Assembly: GCF_014205845.1 (NCBI RefSeq) | Contig: NZ_JACHCR010000047.1 | Coordinates: 1-6,458 of the forward strand | DNA: 6,458 bases | Origin: Mucilaginibacter cryoferens | GTDB lineage: Bacteria > Bacteroidota > Bacteroidia > Sphingobacteriales > Sphingobacteriaceae | Direction of reading: 5' to 3' | In this document: piece after piece, positions 1-6,290 of the stretch | Position numbering within the stretch: position 1 is the first letter of the stretch | Layout: every line of letters starts with the position of its first letter | Position numbers and translations under genes: made by a program | The notes under the pieces: model-generated | Databases searched by the model: none | Told to the model about the DNA's origin: nothing | What the model saw: only the letters and a program-made list of their open reading frames with translations

Positions 1-3000
1 AGTTTAATGAGCTGGTTTTTGGTACGGTAATCGGGGAAGTGTTTTACCGCCGATCTTACACCATCGGCAGAGAAACTGGCCATCATTACCCTTGGAGCAT
101 TTCCGCCAAAATCAGAAGCATCGCCCTGCTGGAAGTTTGCCGACCATTGGCTGCCAAAGTAAATTCCGCAATAATTATAGGTAAGGCTGTCCTGTGTTAT
201 TTTAACATACATTCCTGTAAGGGCATCCTGTGCTGAGGCAAATGGAATTGCAGAAACATCGTTTTTAAATGCACCAGTTGATAATCCGGCACCATTAACG
301 GTAAGCTGATCGCTTTTAGGTGCCGACATAATAAGTGCAGGGCCGGTTAATTGCGTGGTGGGCGACTTTTGAGCTTCGGTAAAAGTAAGCGAGCTTCCTA
401 TGCCTGTAGCATGTACTATAAAGCCCTCGCCGCTAACGGCGTACCCGGCCGATGGTGCCGATGTTCCATTCTTGGTATAGGCAATAAATGTTTGGTTAGG
501 CGAGTTTTTGGCCGATAGCAGAAAAATGCCATCGATACCTGCATTAGCTGGTAATGATAATACAGAGAATAAGTTAATGGTACTTGCATAGGGGTTACCC
601 ACCATATTATAACCTGGTCCTGAAGCTAAGCCCGCTGTGTAGGAAAGATTACCCGAAGAGCCGCCAGCAGGTGTATACCATAAATTTACGGTAATATTTT
701 GCTGGTTTAAATAGCCGTGGGCAGTAAGTACCGCATCGGCAGGTGTGGTAGCCGTACTGCTGTTGGCGCGCGTACTTGGGCCAATAAAAAACATTTCGTA
801 CCCATTACCAACAGGTATGGCCAGTGAAGTAGTACCATCGCTAAGGTCAACTGTATTGGCGGCAGGGAAGGTGTTGGTAGTGAGTTTGTTAACACCAATG
901 TTTTTGCCACTGGTGTAGGCTTTGTTATCATTTTTCTTTCTTTCGTCCCACAGGTAAACACTTGGACCATAGCTTTGTACGTGAAAACCTCCCGCTGTGC
1001 CAGTGGTGCCACCAATATATGCGCCAGGGTATGTAATGCCATTAAAGGTATGATCCCTGATATAGCTTATGCTGAAGGTATTAGAAAGGCTTGAGGTTGA
1101 ATTGGTTTGATTAACAGGTGATGATAATAACCTGTAACCACGGTTTGAGTTAGAGTTACCCCCGGTAATAAAGCGTTCAACATTTAAAAGGCCGGTAATG
1201 GTACTTGTAGATGGCAATATGCCTACCGCTGCCGATTGCGTGCCACTGCTTTTTAAAGTTAGTGTTGCCGGCGATGTTACTGCAAGGTTACCGGTTGTCA
1301 TGTTAAGGCCGTAATAAACATCAAGGCTACCACTGTTGATGGTAATGGTACCAGGAGTGGCATTGGTGTTAGCAACCGTCATGGTACCTACCTGAGTTGT
1401 ATTGGCCGTTGTGCTGCCCGTAAAGCTTTGGTTTGATACACCACCTGCCCAGGTAATACCCGATGCGTTGTTTGATGAATAAAGAATCTGGCCGCCCGAA
1501 CTGTTGAAAATATTACAGCCAACACTTAAAACTTTGCCGTTTAGGTTTAGGGAACCTCCATTAGCAATGGTTAAGCTGTAGATGCTTAAATTGCTGGTCA
1601 TTGCTGGGTAAACACCTAACCCGCCAGGAATAATAACACTCTCAGTTCCCCCAAACGACGGTCCTCCTGTGGTAGTTGATCCGGCTATACCTGTAGATGA
1701 ATTGGTCCAGTTTTGGCTACTGCCCATTGCTGTGGTACCGGCAGCACCACTCCATGTGTAGGTTAAAGTGGTTGGTGTTACAATGGCTGAAGATTGAGTG
1801 CAGCCGTTCACCGTGCTTGTCAATGTATAATTGGTTGCACTTGCATTAGTAAAGCTAACCGGATTGCCTGTACCTGTGGTGGCAGGAGTGGCATTGTCAA
1901 CCCAGCCATATGAGGCACCTGTCACGGTTTGTGCTGTTATAGTTAGTGGGTTATTTACACAATAAAAGTTAGTGAATTTATAAAGGTTCATGTCATTGGT
2001 ACCCGTTTCAGCAGCACTTGTAAATTCATGGTTGTAAACTGCAATATCGTCAAGCGAACCGTTAAAATAGTTATTTGAGGTTGAACCAGTCCAGCCACCT
2101 TGATAGTCACCGCCTATTTTCCAATAACCTGCCAACCCTTGTGCCTGGTAATAAGTTCCAGAAATTTGCAAAGTACCATCAACAAATATGCGCATGCCGT
2201 TTGTAGGTCCGTTACTTACAACTACGTGATGCCATAAACCATCAAGATACGTTGTAGGTGTATTAATCGTTTTGACAGATGCACTTGCTGGGGGGCCATA
2301 AACACCAAAATAAAGTGCACCCGAACTATTCATATATAAGTTACGGTCAGTATACGTACTTGGGCTTGTTGTACCGTCCCCAAAGCCAATTAGCTTCCCT
2401 CCGCCAGTGGTGGTTTTAAACCAAATGCTTATGCTGAATACTATTGGTGGCGGGCTATAATTTGTAGATGTATATATAAACTGCGGACTCGCATTGGTGC
2501 CGGCAAACTGGTAAGCACCATTGGCCTGACCATTTCTGTCTGCAACGAGAGTAGGCGAGCCGGAAGTTGTTCCATTGTTTCCCAAACCAGACCAGTCTAA
2601 AGTGCTGCCGCCTTCCAAAGGTAATGATATCATCGGGCTGTTGATAGACGATGAAAATTTTTGGTTAACGGTAACGGTTACAGGAGTACGGGCGCTTACA
2701 CCTACACCAGAAGTGTAGGATACATATAAAGTGGTAGTGCCGCCCATAAATGGGCTATAAGCAGCTGTACTTGCTATTGCGGTACCACCGGTAGCTACTG
2801 TATACCAGTTATAAGTACCTGCCGCCGGTAAACCTCCGGATGCTGTTAACGATGTTGTTTGAGCACCGCAAAGTGTAGTTGTACCTGCAACCGTTGGCGC
2901 TGCAGGATTTACTATGATAGTTAAAGGCGTGGTGCTATTACCTGCACTATTGTAAGCGGTAACATTTATAGTAACACCTGCCGGCGCTGTTACAGCTGTG

Positions 3001-5615
3001 GGGGTTCCGCTTACTGTGCCTGTTGTGTAATCAAAACTTAAGCCTGCGGGCAATGTGCCCGTGTAGGTGTAGCCAGTTACAGATAGTTTGGTAATTGTAT
3101 TACTGGCAGTGTTAGAGATATATAGGAAATTTCCTGTCTGGTCTAATAAAATACTCCTCGGATCATTTGTTCCCGTTGCTAATATTGAGGTTGCCGTGGT
3201 GCTGCCTGGCGCAATAACGTTAATATTATTACCTGTAACATCGGCAAAATAAATAGAACCGTCGGCTGCAAGTGATATACCCGTTGGACTACCATAGCCA
3301 CCTGTTCCTATTTGAGTTTTAACACCGGCAGAGGTAATTTTGTAAATTTTGCTCGCTGCCCTATCTGTAACGTATATCAATCCCGTGTTATCAGGAGTCA
3401 CATCATAAGTACCGGTATAACCGGTCGAAAAAGTACTTAGTGTGCTGGTACCTGCGGCAATTTTATAAACGTTAGCCCCTGCTCCGCCATTATAACTTGC
3501 TATGTACAAATTGCCTGCATTGTCGAGTCTTATTCCATAGGGCGTAGCTAAAGTTGATGATGTGAGCACAGTACTTGCCACACCGGCCGGCGATATCTTA
3601 TATATTGTGTTGTTGCTGTAGCCACTCATATATACGTTTCCCGACGGATCAACCGCTATACCTGTAGGTACACCCGAAGCAAAACCAGTAGCCCAAAGAG
3701 TTTTTGTTCCGGCTGAGTTTACTTTGTAAACGCCATTATTATCTGCAACATATAAAGTACCGGAAGCATCAAAACCCATAAAATAGTTGAGGCTAAACCC
3801 GTTAGCAAATGTGCTTGAGGCCAGGTAGGTATTAGTAGGCACCGCTCCACCTGCATTGGCAGGAGCTAAGGAGCTGATGCCTGTTCCTACAGTGTAAGTT
3901 TGGGGAGTAACGTAGCTAATGGCAGGTGCAGCAAGTGTTGTAAATGATGTTACTGTGCCATATGATGTACCTGTTGCGTTGATAGCATAGGCATTTACAT
4001 AATAAGTAGTATTAGGCAACAAATTTTGCAGTGGTGCCGAATACGATGTTGTAGTTGTTGCACCTGTACCCATTACAAATTTACTGTTACCTACAGTTGG
4101 ATTTGTTGATTGGGCGGCTGTTGAATATACCACACCATATTCGGTAACGGTGCTGCCGCCGGTTGATGTAATGTTACCACCAACGGTACCTGTGCCACCA
4201 TAGATGGCGGTTATAGGTGTAGTTGTTGTGACGGTAGCCGTAGTTGGATTGCTAAAAGTAATGGCTGAAGTTGTACCAGGGGAGTTTACAATAGTTGCAG
4301 CGGATGAATTACCAGAAGCTTTTACTTCGTATATTGATGAGAAGCCATTGTAAGTTAAAGTTGAACTTGCGTTAACACTTGAATTTAGGGTTGCTGTAAT
4401 AAAATAATACCCCAGGTTGGTAACGCTGCCATCTGTATTACCCGAACTTACATAGGTGTCACTAAACGAGGATGTGTTTTGAGTTGTGTTATCATATAAA
4501 CTAAGCGCGTTATTAATCAAGGTTGAGCCGGTAACAGCGAATACACTGTTAGTTGTGCGGTAAAGGCTTGCATTGCCGGTGAAATTGCCTTGAGCATTAT
4601 TGGTCCCTGTACTTGTAAAATATATCTGAGACCCCATTTCATAGTTGCCCCTTGATTGTATTTGCATGCCATATAATATGGCGGTGCCCTGCCCTGCATA
4701 AAGCGGCGATGGAGTAATGCCGTTGGCGGTGCTTGTTATTCCGGTATATTTTAAATATCGGGTATACATGTGCATTTCATCAAATTGGAAGGCCCCATCG
4801 AGCAAACTAGTTGTATTTTCAGCCTCCAAGTAGGATGAACCATAAGTAAGTGAAGCAGCTTGTCCATCATTCGCATTTGTTCTTGAAGTTTGTAACGTTT
4901 GAGCTTGTGTTACTGTTGATGTAAGCGGATCTAAGTACATTTTCCAATAGCCACCTACGTTTCTTTGTATTTTTATACAATAAGAGGTTCCGTTGGTTAA
5001 TGCGGCGTTACTTACAATTAGCGGTGTAGCAACGCCCGCCAGTACAACATAAACACGTAAGAAACCAGATGCATCTTGCGTTAAATAAAAACCATCCATT
5101 GAGGTTGAAAAGGTGCTGCTTGATGCACTTAGCCAATACCGCCATGAGTTTGAGGCTGATATCAAATTCGCGCTAATCGTGGTCGATGGAGTAGAGGGGC
5201 GAAGTATCCCTAGATTGCATTTATAAATCAATGACCATTCCCAATCATTACTATTTAAAGATGTTTTAAATGATGCATCAGCTGCATTTGGAATGTAATT
5301 TACCGCCAGTCCCTTTGGCGTTAATTGGTATTTTGACTGTAAGCATCGACCGGATGCTGCTGCAAGGTTATTAGTTGCAGCACCAGACACAATTACAGAT
5401 GTGTTATTCCCGACAACATTTGGATCTGGCAAAAAGCCTGGAGCGTAAACACCACTTGGGTTGTTATTATTGGTGTTATCTACTGTATTGTTATCAAAAT
5501 AGTTATAACAGGCATATCCTATACTATTAGTAATGTAACGTTGTGCTTTAACTGTAAAAGCCGAAAAGCATGTAATACATACTGCCAATAAAACTTTAAG
5601 TATACGTGTTTTCAA
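1..5615 (-). CDS. Giant multidomain secreted adhesin-like protein, probable T9SS cargo; 3' end outside window
   Basis: One open frame of 1871 codons runs off the left edge. The start is TTG: the upstream in-frame stop is a TAG at 5655-5657, no ATG lies between, and a signal peptide follows at once (KTRILKVLLAVCITCFSA, cleavage near VKA|Q24/25). Approximate domains: Asn-rich N-terminus 26-75; divergent jelly-roll 80-290 (WEWSLIY, YWKMYLD, FQFDEMHMY); BNR-associated-N-like beta domain 310-450; fibronectin III 462-560 (TTYYVNAYAINATGTSYG, TSFTT); putative-Ig/He_PIG-like halves 563-599 and 843-903 (LPAGLSFDYTTGTVSGTPT) enclosing a six-blade NHL-type propeller; Ig_7-like 904-985 (C916, YNWY, RTPVTVTV); LamG 993-1210 (ISIWFKT, WHHVVV, RIFVDG, FNGSLDDIAVYN); Ig/PKD-like 1211-1280; beta-helix-like 1284-1480 (TYTWSG, ESVIIPGG); pre-tail module 1480-1871 (GYRLLSSPV, VYLWDE, MVGNPYAST with N1674). 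The domain names come from motif recognition, not profile searches. Such stacks are typical of cell-surface or released T9SS proteins. No catalytic domain is seen, so binding or adhesion is inferred. A C-terminal sorting tag would lie outside the window. Confidence -1.
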   Translation of the reverse strand, partial: MKTRILKVLLAVCITCFSAFTVKAQRYITNSIGYACYNYFDNNTVDNTNNNNPSGVYAPGFLPDPNVVGNNTSVIVSGAATNNLAAASGRCLQSKYQLTPKGLAVNYIPNAADASFKTSLNSNDWEWSLIYKCNLGILRPSTPSTTISANLISASNSWRYWLSASSSTFSTSMDGFYLTQDASGFLRVYVVLAGVATPLIVSNAALTNGTSYCIKIQRNVGGYWKMYLDPLTSTVTQAQTLQTSRTNANDGQAASLTYGSSYLEAENTTSLLDGAFQFDEMHMYTRYLKYTGITSTANGITPSPLYAGQGTAILYGMQIQSRGNYEMGSQIYFTSTGTNNAQGNFTGNASLYRTTNSVFAVTGSTLINNALSLYDNTTQNTSSFSDTYVSSGNTDGSVTNLGYYFITATLNSSVNASSTLTYNGFSSIYEVKASGNSSAATIVNSPGTTSAITFSNPTTATVTTTTPITAIYGGTGTVGGNITSTGGSTVTEYGVVYSTAAQSTNPTVGNSKFVMGTGATTTTSYSAPLQNLLPNTTYYVNAYAINATGTSYGTVTSFTTLAAPAISYVTPQTYTVGTGISSLAPANAGGAVPTNTYLASSTFANGFSLNYFMGFDASGTLYVADNNGVYKVNSAGTKTLWATGFASGVPTGIAVDPSGNVYMSGYSNNTIYKISPAGVASTVLTSSTLATPYGIRLDNAGNLYIASYNGGAGANVYKIAAGTSTLSTFSTGYTGTYDVTPDNTGLIYVTDRAASKIYKITSAGVKTQIGTGGYGSPTGISLAADGSIYFADVTGNNINVIAPGSTTATSILATGTNDPRSILLDQTGNFLYISNTASNTITKLSVTGYTYTGTLPAGLSFDYTTGTVSGTPTAVTAPAGVTINVTAYNSAGNSTTPLTIIVNPAAPTVAGTTTLCGAQTTSLTASGGLPAAGTYNWYTVATGGTAIASTAAYSPFMGGTTTLYVSYTSGVGVSARTPVTVTVNQKFSSSINSPMISLPLEGGSTLDWSGLGNNGTTSGSPTLVADRNGQANGAYQFAGTNASPQFIYTSTNYSPPPIVFSISIWFKTTTGGGKLIGFGDGTTSPSTYTDRNLYMNSSGALYFGVYGPPASASVKTINTPTTYLDGLWHHVVVSNGPTNGMRIFVDGTLQISGTYYQAQGLAGYWKIGGDYQGGWTGSTSNNYFNGSLDDIAVYNHEFTSAAETGTNDMNLYKFTNFYCVNNPLTITAQTVTGASYGWVDNATPATTGTGNPVSFTNASATNYTLTSTVNGCTQSSAIVTPTTLTYTWSGAAGTTAMGSSQNWTNSSTGIAGSTTTGGPSFGGTESVIIPGGLGVYPAMTSNLSIYSLTIANGGSLNLNGKVLSVGCNIFNSSGGQILYSSNNASGITWAGGVSNQSFTGSTTANTTQVGTMTVANTNATPGTITINSGSLDVYYGLNMTTGNLAVTSPATLTLKSSGTQSAAVGILPSTSTITGLLNVERFITGGNSNSNRGYRLLSSPVNQTNSTSSLSNTFSISYIRDHTFNGITYPGAYIGGTTGTAGGFHVQSYGPSVYLWDERKKNDNKAYTSGKNIGVNKLTTNTFPAANTVDLSDGTTSLAIPVGNGYEMFFIGPSTRANSSTATTPADAVLTAHGYLNQQNITVNLWYTPAGGSSGNLSYTAGLASGPGYNMVGNPYASTINLFSVLSLPANAGIDGIFLLSAKNSPNQTFIAYTKNGTSAPSAGYAVSGEGFIVHATGIGSSLTFTEAQKSPTTQLTGPALIMSAPKSDQLTVNGAGLSTGAFKNDVSAIPFASAQDALTGMYVKITQDSLTYNYCGIYFGSQWSANFQQGDASDFGGNAPRVMMASFSADGVRSAVKHFPDYRTKNQLIK

Positions 5616-5685
5616 ATGAGTAAGGTTATTTGGGGGGATAAGACAATAATGATGCTAATGAAATTTAAGCGCATAAAATTAGCTA

Positions 5686-5720
5686 AAAATCTATCAATTA
5701 CGTCATTTACGTAAAACAAT
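5686..5720 (-). promoter_or_regulatory. Candidate Bacteroidota-type promoter for the giant gene
   Basis: Read on the minus strand, ATTG (5720-5717) is followed after 23 bp by TAGATTTT (5693-5686). The Bacteroidota housekeeping consensus is TTTG or TTG near -33 and TAnnTTTG near -7. The second box matches 7 of 8 positions and the first 3 of 4, and the spacing is at the long end of what is reported. Transcription would begin near 5680, giving a leader of about 65 nt before the TTG start. In AT-rich DNA such matches arise by chance, so confidence is modest. No strong Shine-Dalgarno sequence precedes the start, which is usual in this phylum. Confidence -1.
5698..5714. promoter_or_regulatory. Perfect palindrome inside the candidate promoter (possible operator)
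   Basis: TTACGT, five bases CATTT, then ACGTAA form an exact inverted repeat with 6-bp arms. It sits in the spacer between the putative -33 and -7 boxes, where binding of a dimeric regulator would block polymerase. No particular regulator family can be named from this. The palindrome is directly visible; the operator role is inferred. Confidence -1.
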
Positions 5721-5785
5721 GGTAATAAAGTTGCGTTTTAGGTTATAAAATCTTAAAATCAATATTCTTGAAAGTTGTGAGCTTT

Positions 5786-5808
5786 TCCCCATGTTGGGGA
5801 TTTTTTTT
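5786..5808 (+). terminator. Intrinsic terminator reading rightward with no plus-strand gene before it
   Basis: The arms TCCCCA (5786-5791) and TGGGGA (5795-5800) flank a TGT loop and are followed directly by eight T residues (5801-5808). This is a classic rho-independent terminator for plus-strand transcription. On the minus strand the hairpin is preceded by the A-tract and has no U-tail, so it should not stop transcription toward the giant gene. No plus-strand ORF lies to its left, only the antisense side of the giant gene and its leader. It may end an antisense or small RNA, or shield the region from read-through. Confidence -1.
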
Positions 5809-5820
5809 CCTTTGAAATAA

Positions 5821-5847
5821 TTAGGTGATTACTACACCTCCTCCTAA
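5821..5847. repeat. Short nested inverted repeats beside the plus-strand terminator
   Basis: AGGTG (5823-5827) pairs with CACCT (5835-5839) around a seven-base loop, while TTAGG (5821-5825) can instead pair with CCTAA (5843-5847). The two pairings share bases and exclude each other. The minus strand here reads AGGAGGAGGTG, which looks like a ribosome-binding site but leads into no open frame. Function is unknown. Confidence -1.
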
Positions 5848-5850
5848 GCA

Positions 5851-5884
5851 ATTTAAATTTTATTGGTTATTTAAATTAATCAAT
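5851..5884. repeat. AT-rich direct repeat and overlapping quasi-palindrome
   Basis: ATTTAAATT occurs twice, at 5851-5859 and 5869-5877, exactly 18 bp apart. The second copy lies in the centre of a 23-bp inverted repeat (5862-5884) whose arms ATTGGTTA and TAATCAAT pair with one G-T wobble. It could be a protein-binding site or ordinary low-complexity spacer DNA. Confidence -1.
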
Positions 5885-5910
5885 ATGACATATTTGGGAT
5901 GCGAAGAATA

Positions 5911-5928
5911 TTTTTTATTTATAAAAAA
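5911..5928. repeat. Perfect A/T-only inverted repeat
   Basis: TTTTTTAT and ATAAAAAA are exact complements separated by two T residues. For minus-strand transcripts leaving the 63-codon ORF it supplies a U-run, but there is no G+C stem, so it would be a weak terminator at best. Confidence -1.
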
Positions 5929-6058
5929 AGCGGTGGTAAAATAGAATAATGTAATTGGCAATGCCGGTAGGCTGATGTGGTTTGCCATTGCGGTAAGTAA
6001 CAATGGAAGTTGTTGCAGTTGTTTAACTATTCGCCGTTTGCCCGGTTAACCATGCGGT

Positions 6059-6250
6059 TTAAGGGTGCGGCCCAGTTTTAAGTTGGGTGGTAATTTTGCG
6101 TTGACTATACCCCTTATTGTGCAGCCAGGCTAACTGGCGTGCAGTGCGTTCCCGTTCCAGTGGAATGCTTTCGACAAAAAGCGCGGACGTAATTGCCTCA
6201 ATCTGCAATTTTTCATTTATCCAGTGGTAACACCATGTCTGGTATTTCAT
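6059..6250 (-). CDS. Unrecognised 63-residue protein, possibly a truncated helix-turn-helix fragment
   Basis: This is an ATG-to-TAA ORF of 63 codons on the same strand as its neighbours, 40 nt after the stop of the T9SS gene. I do not recognise it. It starts MKYQTWCYHWINEKLQIEA and has three tryptophans, two cysteine-free helical-looking stretches after residue 10, and a basic C-terminus. Residues 33-57 contain ERTARQLAWLHNKGYSQRKI, which resembles the first two helices and turn (K/R-G-x-S/T-x-x-x-I) of HTH modules in resolvases and transposases. The protein ends before a full recognition helix could form. Its G+C content is visibly higher than the AT-rich spacer next to it, which favours present or former coding. 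A TTG start at 6274 would add eight residues but falls inside the hairpin stem, so the ATG is preferred. It could be a genuine small protein, a remnant of a recombinase-type gene, or a chance ORF. Confidence -1.
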   Translation of the reverse strand: MKYQTWCYHWINEKLQIEAITSALFVESIPLERERTARQLAWLHNKGYSQRKITTQLKTGPHP

Positions 6251-6279
6251 GTTAGTTGGAGGGAACGCCTGCAACTAAC
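6251..6279 (-). terminator. Hairpin after the T9SS gene: possible U-less terminator or 3'-end stabiliser
   Basis: The plus-strand arms GTTAGTTG (6251-6258) and CAACTAAC (6272-6279) are perfect 8-bp complements. Inside them a single mismatch is followed by AGG pairing with CCT across a five-base loop. On the minus-strand transcript it starts 11 nt after the TAA of the T9SS gene, the usual place for a 3'-end hairpin. It has no U-tract after it; the next bases are the ATG of the 63-codon ORF. It is therefore either a rho-independent-like terminator without a U-tail, an RNA 3'-end protector, or a structure that limits translation of the small ORF. The repeat itself is certain; its function is inferred. 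Confidence -1.
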
Positions 6280-6290
6280 CTCTGTAAATA

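Larger units (their letters stand above)
5616..6058. other. Intergenic spacer of about 440 bp with no convincing gene
   Basis: This stretch separates the 63-codon ORF from the giant gene. It is strongly AT-rich at 5640-5780 and 5810-5930, and more balanced at 5930-6058. It contains a candidate promoter with a palindrome for the giant gene, a plus-strand terminator, several inverted repeats (5821-5847, 5862-5884, 5911-5928, 5956-5991, 6044-6051) and a doubtful 42-codon ORF on the minus strand (5988-5860). I see no tRNA, riboswitch-like fold or insertion-sequence end. Confidence -1.

Noticed and set aside
39..236. 65-codon plus-strand ORF
   Set aside because: It lies fully antisense to the giant gene, whose frame here gives coherent sequence with the pre-tail module; no family resemblance or start signal.
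707..1042. 111-codon minus-strand ORF in another frame
   Set aside because: Out-of-frame shadow of the giant gene; its Leu/Pro/Thr-rich product reflects the GGT/ACC-rich codons of the real frame.
4517..4699. 60-codon minus-strand ORF in another frame
   Set aside because: Shadow of the giant gene in the BNR-associated-N-like region, with no recognisable features.
2640..5615. Possible frameshift or pseudogene in the giant gene
   Set aside because: The reading frame set by the TTG start is the same one that encodes the LamG, beta-helix and VGNPY motifs down to the left edge, with no internal stop found, so the gene appears intact within the window.
5956..5991. Inverted repeats TGGCAA/TTGCCA and GCAATG/CATTGC
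   Set aside because: The two pairings overlap and exclude each other, the loop is about 20 nt, and no U-run follows on either strand; not convincing as a terminator or structured RNA.
5975..6049. 24-codon plus-strand ORF starting MWFAIAVSNNGSCCSC
   Set aside because: Too short, no ribosome-binding site or promoter, and no sign of conservation; expected by chance.
6041..6061. GGTTAACC palindrome and AACC-GCAT-GGTT hairpin at the stop of the 63-codon ORF
   Set aside because: Stems of four base pairs without a U-tract; too weak to call a terminator.
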